Shown here piece by piece: positions 1 through 6,357 of a stretch of DNA of 9,661 bases. The notes below the pieces were generated by a model. The model was not told the origin of the DNA. It saw only the letters and a list, made by a program, of their open reading frames with translations, and ran no database searches. The stretch is from Clostridia bacterium (lineage in GTDB: Bacteria > Bacillota > Clostridia > Christensenellales > CAG-314): NCBI GenBank assembly GCA_017452035.1, contig JAFTNE010000126.1:1-9661 (forward strand). Reading direction: 5' to 3'. A program made the position numbers and the translations under genes. Within the stretch, counting starts at the first letter, position 1; each line of letters opens with the position of its first letter.

Positions 1-99
1 AAATGGGCTTTTGGGGTTGTACACAAAGTTAAGATTTTGTGCCAAAATTGCAACACTTTCGTCAACAACAGGCGCAACTACTATTTGAGATTTTGACAT
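1..99 (-). CDS. ecfA2: ECF transporter ATPase EcfA2, N-terminal fragment (runs off left edge)
   Basis: Reading leftwards from the ATG at 99-97 there are 33 open codons to the window edge. The peptide begins MSKSQIVV and contains VAILAQNLNFVYNPKSPF. The Y-N-P-x-S-P-F stretch matches the region just before the first catalytic strand of EcfA2 (CbiO2), where family members carry a Y-x-P-x-x-P-[FL] motif. A strong Shine-Dalgarno GGAGGT (revcomp of 105-110) lies 5 bases before the ATG. The gene overlaps the end of ecfA1 by 19 bases in another frame, the usual arrangement for this translationally coupled pair. EcfA1 and EcfA2 form the heterodimeric ATPase that powers vitamin and metal uptake by energy-coupling factor transporters. 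The Walker and signature motifs lie outside the window, so the call rests on the N-terminus and on position. Confidence 0.85.
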   Translation of the reverse strand, partial: MSKSQIVVAPVVDESVAILAQNLNFVYNPKSPF

Positions 100-953
100 A
101 CTGCACCTCCCAATAGTTTTGCGTCTGTTGTGGTACTGTCCACATCGAAACCTGCGTTTTTGAGCTTTTGAGCCAACTCTACCGTGCGTGGAGCTTTGAG
201 GCCAACTTCCTCCAACAATTTGCTGTTGGCAAAAATTTCCATTGGAGTGCCTTGGCTTACAACGTGTCCACCACTCATCACTACAACGTGGTCGCAATCT
301 AACACTTCTTCCATAAAGTGAGTGATAAGCACCACCGTCATGCCTTGCTTGTTGAGTTGATGAGCAACCTCCAACACTTCCTTTCGTCCTTGAGGGTCGA
401 GCATAGCTGTGGACTCGTCCAAAACAAGTACTTGTGGCTGAATTGCCAACGCGCCTGCAATGGCAATGCGTTGTTTTTGTCCACCGGAAAGCTTGTGTGG
501 AGAGCGTTTTGCAAAATCGCTCATACCAACCTGTTCAAGGGCTGTGTAAACACGCTCGACAATTTGTGGTTGAGGTATACCCAAGTTCTCTGGGCCAAAG
601 GCAACGTCCTCTTCGACAATGCTGGCAACCATTTGGTTATCGGGATTTTGAAATACCATGCCCACTTGCTTGCGAATTTCAAAAATATTCTTTTTGTCAG
701 CAGTATCAAGGCCAAAAACTTCCACCTTGCCCATTGCTGGCAACAAGATGCCGTTTAGGTGCTTTGCCAAGGTAGATTTGCCACTGCCGTTGTGTCCTAC
801 GAGCGCAACAAAAGAGCCCTTGTAGATATCCAGGCTTACCCCTTCGATACCAATGGCTTTGGCAACTGTACCATCATCGTTGTACACCCTGTAATAGTGG
901 GTGACGTCCTGCACGCTGATTGCTATTTTGTTTTGGTTTGTTACATCATTCAT
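81..953 (-). CDS. ecfA1: ECF transporter ATP-binding protein EcfA1 (CbiO1)
   Basis: This 290-residue ABC ATPase would be one half of the EcfA1-EcfA2 motor on the cytoplasmic face of an energy-coupling factor transporter, working with EcfT and exchangeable substrate-binding S components. Visible motifs are Walker A GHNGSGKST (53-61), the Q-loop FQNPDNQ (101-107), the signature LSGGQ (155-159), Walker B VLVLDE (175-180) and the H-loop His212. The N in GHNGSGKST is typical of EcfA1; EcfA2 usually has GHTGSGKST. Length is normal (about 280 residues). AAAGGAT lies upstream of the ATG at 953 with rather long spacing. The gene is first in a leftward operon driven by the promoter at 1005-1033, and its 3' end overlaps ecfA2. 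EcfT is expected beyond the left edge. The leader of about 45 bases is too short for a riboswitch. The transported substrate cannot be told from the ATPase. Confidence 0.93.
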   Translation of the reverse strand: MNDVTNQNKIAISVQDVTHYYRVYNDDGTVAKAIGIEGVSLDIYKGSFVALVGHNGSGKSTLAKHLNGILLPAMGKVEVFGLDTADKKNIFEIRKQVGMVFQNPDNQMVASIVEEDVAFGPENLGIPQPQIVERVYTALEQVGMSDFAKRSPHKLSGGQKQRIAIAGALAIQPQVLVLDESTAMLDPQGRKEVLEVAHQLNKQGMTVVLITHFMEEVLDCDHVVVMSGGHVVSQGTPMEIFANSKLLEEVGLKAPRTVELAQKLKNAGFDVDSTTTDAKLLGGAVCQNLK

Positions 954-1004
954 TTTGTATATCCTTTGGAAATTCCAACGTTTAAAACATAATTATACAA
1001 ATAT

Positions 1005-1033
1005 ATTATACTAAAAAAAATATGGTTTGGCAA
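1005..1033 (-). promoter_or_regulatory. Sigma-A-type promoter for the ecfA1-ecfA2 operon
   Basis: On the minus strand TTGCCA (1033-1028) and TATAAT (1010-1005) are separated by exactly 17 bases. The -10 is perfect and the -35 matches 4 of 6 positions. The spacer and flanks are T-rich. Predicted transcription start is near 998, giving a leader of about 45 bases before the ecfA1 ATG at 953. It diverges from the rnpB promoter, with about 110 bases between the two -35 boxes. Confidence 0.75.
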
Positions 1034-1146
1034 TTGTTATAAGCAAATATGCCCAAGATATGGCAAAAATGTGCATACGCAAGCCCTAAATGCAGTTGCA
1101 AACTATCGCGATGTTTGTCGAAATGGCGTTACACGACTGTTTTTGG

Positions 1147-1175
1147 TTGACAAAAAGGGCAAAACGTCATATAAT
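1147..1175 (+). promoter_or_regulatory. Perfect-consensus sigma-A promoter of rnpB
   Basis: TTGACA (1147-1152) and TATAAT (1170-1175) are both 6/6 matches with a 17-base spacer, the ideal sigma-A promoter. A start seven bases after the -10 falls at about 1182, the first base of the GTAAAAG strand that closes helix P1 of RNase P RNA. This predicts that the RNA is made with its mature 5' end or very close to it. Such a promoter suits a strongly and constitutively transcribed stable RNA. Confidence 0.93.
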
Positions 1176-1181
1176 AACAAC

Positions 1182-1512
1182 GTAAAAGACAGCCAGACGG
1201 TTGCGTGGGAAACTTCTCACGAGGAAAGTCCGAGCACCACAGAGCAAGAGTGCAGGATAACGTCCTGTGAAGGCGACTTTAAGGAAAGTGCAACAGAAAT
1301 ATACCGCAACGCAAGTTGTAAGGGTGGAAATGCGGGGTAAGAGCCCACACACGTTTTGGTGACAACGCGTGCATGTAAACCCCACTCGGTGCAAGAACTG
1401 AGACCAAATGCCTGCTCGGCATCTCGACATACTCGCTAGAGCCCTTCGGTAACGATTGGCGTAGAAAGATAACCGTCCAAGACAGAACTCGGCTTACAGA
1501 CTGAACTTTTAC
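1182..1512 (+). ncRNA. rnpB: RNase P RNA, bacterial type A
   Basis: This is the catalytic RNA of RNase P, which removes 5' leaders from pre-tRNAs. The universal conserved blocks occur in order: GAGGAAAGTCCGAGC (1221-1235, the 5' strand of helix P4 and flank), AGGGTGGAAATGCGG (1321-1335) followed by GGTAAGAGCCCAC, then GATAACCGTCC and GACAGAACTCGGCTTACA (1481-1498, the 3' strand of P4 and flank). The ends pair as helix P1: GTAAAAG (1182-1188) with CTTTTAC (1506-1512), continued by CAG/CTG. The GACAGAAC..GGCTTA ending and overall layout indicate type A, as in Clostridia, rather than the Bacillus type B. The gene is preceded by a perfect promoter and followed at once by a terminator, so it is a single-gene transcription unit. 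Ends are inferred from P1 pairing and could be off by a few bases. Confidence 0.96.
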
Positions 1513-1522
1513 ATTAAAACAT

Positions 1523-1560
1523 GAGACCTTTCGGGTAACACCCAAAAGGTCTCTTTTTTT
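1523..1560 (+). terminator. Rho-independent terminator of rnpB
   Basis: GAGACCTTT (1523-1531) pairs perfectly with AAAGGTCTC (1545-1553). GGG/CCC extends the stem inside after one mismatch, with the loop TAACA. Seven T residues follow directly (1554-1560). It starts about 10 bases after the 3' end of rnpB. On the minus strand the same hairpin is followed only by ATGTTTT, so it would be a weak terminator for the convergent gene at 1641-2258. Confidence 0.95.
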
Positions 1561-1640
1561 GTTGATTACGTTGATGTAAAATAATGCCAATTTTTCGATA
1601 TTTTTGTTATGTTTCAATGGATAAATGCTATCGTTGCGTG

Positions 1641-2258
1641 TTATGCTTGCAGATTTTGTTCAGTTGGGATGTAGAACGTTTGTTTTGGGCCGGTGTCACG
1701 AAGTAACGTGCGTGGGTCACGGAATTTGAACAGATACAAAATTGTGCAGTACAAATCGCCTACGCAACCACCAACGTGCATACCCCAAAGAAGTGCGCAC
1801 CAAAGGATGTCAATTGGCTCTTTCATAAAAAATGGCAATGCCGTAAAAATGGGCAAAAATACCAAAAATGGCGCAAGCAATGCGCAAAGTGCCGTTTTAC
1901 GATAAACGTAGATATTGGGCACGCCACAATAAGCAACGGTAAGTGTCAAACCAAAAGTGAGTTTTTGTTTTGTCATTACCTTGTAAACAATGCCGTGGGT
2001 TAGTTCGTGCAAAATGATATATGCTACCATTGCACCCATAAAGGCAAAGTTATGCCACAAATTGGAGCCATCGCCAATAAGTTTGTCTATCCAGTTATTG
2101 GAAGTTAAGCCCAAACAAAGCCAAGCAACAACAACTGCACCAACGGCAACCAATGCAGATACCACAGAGAACACTACCATTATTTTGGTATCTGTTTTGG
2201 CATCAATTGTTTTGGCCTCCACATAACCTTCGGGAAGTTGCAGTTCGTAATTTTTCAT
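1641..2258 (-). CDS. Putative membrane zincin-type metalloprotease (DUF3267 family)
   Basis: This 205-residue integral membrane protein carries a zinc-protease motif HELTH (84-88) inside a hydrophobic segment. A second conserved patch, HVGGCVGDLY (161-170), is of the kind that supplies a further ligand in DUF3267 'putative zincin peptidase' proteins. Hydrophobic segments are at about 25-51, 70-92, 124-146 and 150-177, so the HExxH site probably lies at or in the membrane, as in site-2-protease-like enzymes. The start at 2258 is chosen because AGAGGAGAA lies just upstream of MKNYELQLPEGY. The frame stays open 22 codons further upstream, but that extension runs through a repeat (2308-2356) and has no clear ribosome site. 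The gene is convergent with rnpB. No substrate is known for this family, and peptidase activity here is inferred from the motif only. Confidence 0.82.
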   Translation of the reverse strand: MKNYELQLPEGYVEAKTIDAKTDTKIMVVFSVVSALVAVGAVVVAWLCLGLTSNNWIDKLIGDGSNLWHNFAFMGAMVAYIILHELTHGIVYKVMTKQKLTFGLTLTVAYCGVPNIYVYRKTALCALLAPFLVFLPIFTALPFFMKEPIDILWCALLWGMHVGGCVGDLYCTILYLFKFRDPRTLLRDTGPKQTFYIPTEQNLQA

Positions 2259-2307
2259 AAATTGTTCTCCTCTTAGTTGGTGCAAAAAGAAATAGACAAC
2301 CACAAAG

Positions 2308-2356
2308 CCCATCTCAGTTACCATTGTGACAGCTCTCCCAAAGGGCGAGCCTTTTT
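2308..2356. repeat. Partial copy of a clostridial-type intergenic palindromic repeat
   Basis: The plus strand reads GCCCATCTCAGTTACC, ATTGTGACAGCTCTCCC, AAAGGGCGAGCCTTTTT. This closely resembles a repeat I recall from many Clostridia genomes, with the pattern CTCAGTCACC..GGTGACAGCTCTCCC..GGGCGAGCC. Two hairpins are visible: GTTAC/GTGAC (one G-U pair) and GCTC-CCC/GGG-GAGC around AAA. The inverted right half expected of a complete element is absent. It lies between the DUF2344 gene and the DUF3267 gene and would be transcribed as leader of the latter. The family match is from memory of the pattern, not from a search. Confidence 0.6.
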
Positions 2357-2389
2357 AGCACCATTTATCAACCTATTGTAGTATGTACG

Positions 2390-3016
2390 TCAATTGTTAT
2401 TGCACAAAAATTCGTCAGCAGGGATGTCGTCTACAAACATTTGGGTTTTTACAATTTTGTAGTCGCCTGTCAAGTTGTTTGTTGCCATAAGATGCAAAAC
2501 AAGTCGGTCGGGGCGCAAGTTTGCGTTACCACAAGCCAGCACTACTTTGGCGTTGTTGTCGTCAATACGTGTGGCAGAAAAGATGCGACTTGATACGTCC
2601 TTTTGCACTTCAACCTTCTTTTCGGTGTAGCTTATGGTGTAGTTTGGTGCAAGAATTTGGTCAATTACGTTGCCAATGCCGTTGGCTGTAAGTATGTACT
2701 CGGCGCGATTTAACGTTGCTGCAAGGTTGACCTTTTTGTTGAACATTGCCAAAAATTGGATACCTTTGGGGCAATTAGCGTTGAGTTTGTCAAGGGCATC
2801 AGGTTGAAAATCTGCCTTGGCAGAAACGTACTCGGCAACGCTTTCGATACCAAGGGAAATGGGAGCAGAAAAGCCCAGTTCCATGTGGGGGTTGAAACCC
2901 TTTGAATACTCAACATCCACCTTGGCACGGCGAAAAATGTACGTTACAGCGCGCAAAGTATCTACGTGCGCAACAAGTGAAGAGTTGTCTGTCTTTGTAA
3001 ATTTGAAAATTAGCAT
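2390..3016 (-). CDS. DUF2344 / TIGR03936-family protein (radical SAM-linked)
   Basis: This 208-residue protein matches the DUF2344 family, which is usually encoded beside, or fused to, the TIGR03960 radical SAM protein. The hallmark N-terminal pattern is visible. Residues 1-7 (MLIFKFT) form the first strand. AHVDTLRAV (16-24) stands where most members have S-H-L-D. YSKGFNPH (37-44), GFSAPISLG (48-56) and ESVAEY (58-63) follow. TAAGGAAC precedes the ATG at 3016. The function is not established; a role in RNA modification or processing has been suggested from its frequent location beside ribonuclease G and ribosomal protein genes. Here neither Rne/Rng nor rplU follows. The expected partner lies upstream on the same strand, but 244 non-coding bases separate them, so co-transcription is uncertain. 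Confidence 0.88.
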   Translation of the reverse strand: MLIFKFTKTDNSSLVAHVDTLRAVTYIFRRAKVDVEYSKGFNPHMELGFSAPISLGIESVAEYVSAKADFQPDALDKLNANCPKGIQFLAMFNKKVNLAATLNRAEYILTANGIGNVIDQILAPNYTISYTEKKVEVQKDVSSRIFSATRIDDNNAKVVLACGNANLRPDRLVLHLMATNNLTGDYKIVKTQMFVDDIPADEFLCNNN

Positions 3017-3088
3017 TTTTGTTCCTTAGAATAATTGCATCATTGTTTGTGAGTAAGCAAAGTGTTAAAATTTTGCTTTTTGACTTTG

Positions 3089-3118
3089 GCTACGGACGAG
3101 CTAAGCTCGCCCCTACAT
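3089..3118. repeat. Short intergenic hairpin repeat (GTAGGGGCGAGC-type)
   Basis: CGAGCT (3097-3102) and AGCTCG (3104-3109) form a near-perfect palindrome, flanked by GG/CC. On the minus strand the element reads TGTAGGGGCGAGC, TTAGCTCG, TCCGTAGCC. It is GC-rich within an AT-rich gap. It resembles small hairpin repeats of the form TGTAGGGGCG..CGTCCG that I recall from clostridial intergenic regions. There is no T-tract, so it is not a good terminator. It occupies the gap between the radical SAM gene and the DUF2344 gene. Confidence 0.45.
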
Positions 3119-3238
3119 TTCAAGTAGTTGCAAATCTTGCACTTAAATTTGTACTTGTAAATTTGATAATTAAAGCATTTGAGCATTGAATTGAAATGGA
3201 TTTCTAACCTATAACAATCAAACGTTTACTCGAAAAAT

Positions 3239-3274
3239 ACGTAAAAATCGCGTATACGTGTTAATATTTTACGT
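3239..3274 (-). terminator. Nested inverted repeat at the radical SAM stop codon, possible weak terminator
   Basis: ACGTAAAA (3239-3246) and TTTTACGT (3267-3274) are perfect 8-base inverted arms around an inner GTATAC palindrome (3252-3257). The TAA stop of the radical SAM gene (3261-3263) lies inside the structure. In the direction of transcription it is followed by ATTTTTCG, a short U-rich tract. The stem is AT-rich, so termination strength is doubtful. Confidence 0.35.
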
Positions 3275-5060
3275 TGCCGTGGGCATCTTTGCAGTAGCCT
3301 TTGGCGTTAAGGCCACAGCCATTGCATTGCTTGTTGCAAGATGGTGTTGTTGTGGCTTGCATTGCCTTTTTGTACTCGTTTTGAAGGAATTTTTTGGTTA
3401 CGCCAATATCTACGTAATCCCAGGGCAATGGTTCGTCAAGGTCGTATGCACCAACAATTTTGGGGATATCTACACCACAATCGGTAAATGCCTTTTGGTA
3501 ATGCTCCCACTTAAACATGTCACTCCAAGCATCAAATCGAGCGCCATTTTTGTACGCTTGATACAATGCATCAGCAACAGTACGTCCACCACGCGCCAAA
3601 ATTGCCTCCATAAGAGAGCCATCGTAGTCGTTGTAGGAGAAGTTGATACCCTTTTTGCGAAGATTTTCGGCAAGGTAACGTTGTTTTTGCTCGATGCTTT
3701 CACGGTCAGCAAAGGCGCACCACTGGAAAGGTGTAAAGGGCTTGGGGATAAAGGTTGAGCAAGATACGGAAATGCGCAAATCTTTGCCACTTTTTTTGAT
3801 CCATTTGTAAAGGGACTTGATTTTGCAAGCAAGGTTGTAGATACCTTCTACGTCCTCCATTGTTTCCGTTGGCAAGCCCAACATAAAGTACAATTTTACC
3901 GACGTGTAGCCTTGGTTGAAGGCATCTGTCAAGGCAGACATAATGTTTTCTTCGGTGATGTTTTTGTTGATTACGTCACGTAGGCGTTGAGTACCAGCCT
4001 CGGGCGCAAAGGTAAGACTACTTTTGCGATTGCCCATTGCCATGTCGCCTTTGAAACTATCCAAACGCAAACTGGGCAAGTTTAGTTGAACGTTGTGTTC
4101 ACGTGCGTAAGGAAGAAGTTTTTCCAACAGAGGCATAAGGCCACTGTAATCACTTGTAGAAAGGCTTGTTAGCGAAAGTTCGTCATAGCCGGTGCTTTCC
4201 AAAAGGTTTTTGCAAAGTTCAAACGCGCAGTCGGCTGAACGCTCACGCACTGGGCGATAGATAAAACCTGCTTGGCAAAATCTGCAACCATTGGCGCACC
4301 CACGGAACAACTCGGCAACGGCACGGTTGTGTACCAACTCGATATTGGGTACAAGTTGCACTTGTGGAGTAAACATTTCATCAAGATTATTTTCTATGTT
4401 CCACCACACCTTTTTGTTTGGAACAGTTACAACCTTGTCGCCATTGTACTTGCTTGGATGCAAACTTGGCACGTAGATACAGTCGTATTTTTCATCCACG
4501 TGGCGCAAAAATTCACTTTTAGACATTGTGCCTTTCAGCAATTTGTAGTCCTCGATAATTTGTTTCCAAGGGGTTTCGCCCTCGCCCACAAAAATAAAGT
4601 CGAAGTACTTATACATTGGCTCCAAGTTGACGGAGCATGGGCCACCAGCCACAACAAAGGGGAAGTTTTCGCCACGCTCAGCTGTGGTAACGGGGATACC
4701 TGCAAGCTCCAACATGTAAAAGATGTTAGAGTAGCACATTTCGTATTGAATGGAAAAACCTACAAAGTCGAAGTTTGCCAATGGAGTTTGTGTTTCCAAA
4801 CTGGCAAGAGGCAGGTTGTTATCTTTGAGATATTGTTCGTAGTCAGCAAAGGGCGCGTAGCAACGCTCGCACACAACCTTGTCTATACTGTTGAATAGGT
4901 AGTACAAAATACGCACGCCCAAGTTGGACATGCCTACTTCGTAACTATCGGCAACACACATGCAAAAACGCACGTCTGCTGGCTTGTTGATATCTGGAGT
5001 GTTAAATTCTCCACCAAAATACCTATATGGTTTTTGGACGGAATCGGTCAGTTTTGTCAA
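3261..5060 (-). CDS. B12-binding-domain radical SAM protein (TIGR03960 family)
   Basis: This 599-residue protein has the layout of the TIGR03960 family. The N-terminal part is a cobalamin-binding-like domain (about 1-200), with PYRYFGGEFN near the start and FSIQYEMCYSN (102-112). The radical SAM core follows, with the iron-sulfur motif C255-ANG-C259-RF-C262, the SAM-binding region FAPEAGTQRLR (351-361) and KLYFMLGLPTET (389-400). The C-terminus adds C575-NKQ-C579-NG-C582 and C590, a probable extra iron-sulfur or zinc site. The start is TTG at 5060-5058; GAGGT lies 5 bases upstream and the family N-terminus begins here. Family length is about 600 residues, so it is complete. It is last in an operon, 31 bases after the hexokinase gene. 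The reaction is unknown. An RNA or ribosome target is a guess from the usual genomic context. Confidence 0.92.
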   Translation of the reverse strand: MTKLTDSVQKPYRYFGGEFNTPDINKPADVRFCMCVADSYEVGMSNLGVRILYYLFNSIDKVVCERCYAPFADYEQYLKDNNLPLASLETQTPLANFDFVGFSIQYEMCYSNIFYMLELAGIPVTTAERGENFPFVVAGGPCSVNLEPMYKYFDFIFVGEGETPWKQIIEDYKLLKGTMSKSEFLRHVDEKYDCIYVPSLHPSKYNGDKVVTVPNKKVWWNIENNLDEMFTPQVQLVPNIELVHNRAVAELFRGCANGCRFCQAGFIYRPVRERSADCAFELCKNLLESTGYDELSLTSLSTSDYSGLMPLLEKLLPYAREHNVQLNLPSLRLDSFKGDMAMGNRKSSLTFAPEAGTQRLRDVINKNITEENIMSALTDAFNQGYTSVKLYFMLGLPTETMEDVEGIYNLACKIKSLYKWIKKSGKDLRISVSCSTFIPKPFTPFQWCAFADRESIEQKQRYLAENLRKKGINFSYNDYDGSLMEAILARGGRTVADALYQAYKNGARFDAWSDMFKWEHYQKAFTDCGVDIPKIVGAYDLDEPLPWDYVDIGVTKKFLQNEYKKAMQATTTPSCNKQCNGCGLNAKGYCKDAHGNVKY

Positions 5061-5091
5061 AATTTACCTCGTGTATGTAGAGTTACTAAAT

Positions 5092-6342
5092 TTATAGTGC
5101 CATTGTGGCCATCAAGGTGCCTACCAAATTCAATTCTTCACCTTGCAAAATTTCAAAAGTGATGCCGTGTGGCGCAAAAATTTCGTAGAGATACTTTTGG
5201 AAGTTATCTCTAAACGTGGGTAATTTATTGAAGGTTGTACCTTCGGCAACTATAGCAACGGGGATGCTGGTATCTTGGCAGGACATAAGCACTGCACTGG
5301 CATTCAAGATTGCGCCCATCTTGGCCGAACGGTCAATTAGGTTCAGGCAAATTTCGCGCGCTTTTGCACGGTCGCTGTCACTTGCAAAAATGTTGTAGAC
5401 AAAGTTTTGCTCGCCACTCAAAAATGCAGAAATATCTTTAAGTGCAAATGGACAAAGGGTAATCTCGTCATCAAACAAACCTTCGCTTGCACCACAACTA
5501 AACGCTTGGTGGATGATATCTGCCAAATACTTGCCAGAGGACATCTTTTCAAACAGTTGTTTTGTTGGGTCGGCAGTTGTGTTTGCAACAATTTTGTCAA
5601 AATCGCCTTGGGTAAAGCAGGAGCATCCACCCATTTCGGTATTGACAAGCATTTTGCCCTGTGGTAGCCCCTTAACTTTTGTGATGTTTTGGGTATCTTC
5701 GATGTAGCAAAGGTTTGTGCCTGTACCAAAGATGTAGCCAACATAGGCAGAGTATTGCTTTTGTGAAAGCGCCATACCACCAAGAAGTGTTGCTACTGTG
5801 TCGTTCAAAATGACAATTTTGCGTTCCGTTGGACTATAAGCTTTGATTGCCGACAACGTTTCAGCACCAACAAAGGTGCCAACAACTTCGGGAGCTTTTA
5901 CCTCCTTGCTGAACATTACAACACGGCCATCCATGTTAGATTGCATGTCCACTTGGTAAGAAAAGCAAAAGCCAACGTCTGTACAGTCGTCCAAAAGGTA
6001 ACGGACGTTTTGAGCAATTTGGTTGTAAAATTGCTCTTTTGTCATGTACTCGTCAGATGCAGGCATTTTTGTTTTTTGCAAATTTTCCATTTGAACGTTG
6101 CCATTTTCGTCAAAGTAGCCCACTGCCGAACGGAAGTTTGTGCCACCAGCATCAATTACAAGGCGTTTGCCTGGTTTAATTTTGTCGCGACCAATGTTTT
6201 GAAGATATGTGGGTATCATGGGGATGGTACTATTGTTTTGCTCTAAACCTTGGCGCATTTCTGCCATGGCAAGCTGTACCATTTTGACTGTGTCGATATT
6301 GTTTGTTGATTGGTTGTGTTTTTGCAAAAATTGTTCTACCAT
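5092..6342 (-). CDS. Hexokinase (eukaryote-type hexokinase family)
   Basis: This protein would phosphorylate glucose or a similar hexose with ATP in the cytoplasm, feeding glycolysis. It is 416 residues, a little shorter than the usual 450-480. Motifs run in family order: VIDAGGTNFR (62-71, phosphate-binding loop), FSY (127-129), SK (145-146), ILND (178-181, with D181 the expected catalytic base), FGTGTN (205-210), NTE (234-236) and FEKMSSG (264-270). The sugar-contact residues S128, K146, N180, D181, E236 and E265 are all present. In the C-terminal nucleotide region VAEGTTFNK (365-373) is recognisable. The usual GSGxGAA stretch is replaced by LNLVGTLMA (404-412). The ATG at 6342 has only a weak ribosome site (GAGAGTGA). 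The gene lies 15 bases after the exonuclease gene. Most Firmicutes use ROK-type glucokinases instead, so this family is notable here. Substrate specificity is inferred. Confidence 0.9.
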   Translation of the reverse strand: MVEQFLQKHNQSTNNIDTVKMVQLAMAEMRQGLEQNNSTIPMIPTYLQNIGRDKIKPGKRLVIDAGGTNFRSAVGYFDENGNVQMENLQKTKMPASDEYMTKEQFYNQIAQNVRYLLDDCTDVGFCFSYQVDMQSNMDGRVVMFSKEVKAPEVVGTFVGAETLSAIKAYSPTERKIVILNDTVATLLGGMALSQKQYSAYVGYIFGTGTNLCYIEDTQNITKVKGLPQGKMLVNTEMGGCSCFTQGDFDKIVANTTADPTKQLFEKMSSGKYLADIIHQAFSCGASEGLFDDEITLCPFALKDISAFLSGEQNFVYNIFASDSDRAKAREICLNLIDRSAKMGAILNASAVLMSCQDTSIPVAIVAEGTTFNKLPTFRDNFQKYLYEIFAPHGITFEILQGEELNLVGTLMATMAL

Positions 6343-6357
6343 TTTTGTTCACTCTCG

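Noticed and set aside
954..1004. Possible vitamin riboswitch in the leader of the ECF operon
   Set aside because: The predicted leader is only about 45 bases, AT-rich, and shows no conserved riboswitch core.
1071..1340. Plus-strand frame of 89 codons overlapping the rnpB promoter and 5' half
   Set aside because: The region is explained by a perfect promoter and conserved RNase P RNA blocks; the overlapping minus-strand frames at 1167-1617 fail for the same reason.
2259..2324. 22-residue N-terminal extension of the DUF3267 protein (start at 2324)
   Set aside because: It is translated repeat sequence, and a much better ribosome site (AGAGGAGAA) serves the ATG at 2258.
4272..4898. 208-codon plus-strand frame inside the radical SAM gene
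   Set aside because: It is antisense to a region with strong family motifs, and its protein shows no recognisable domain.
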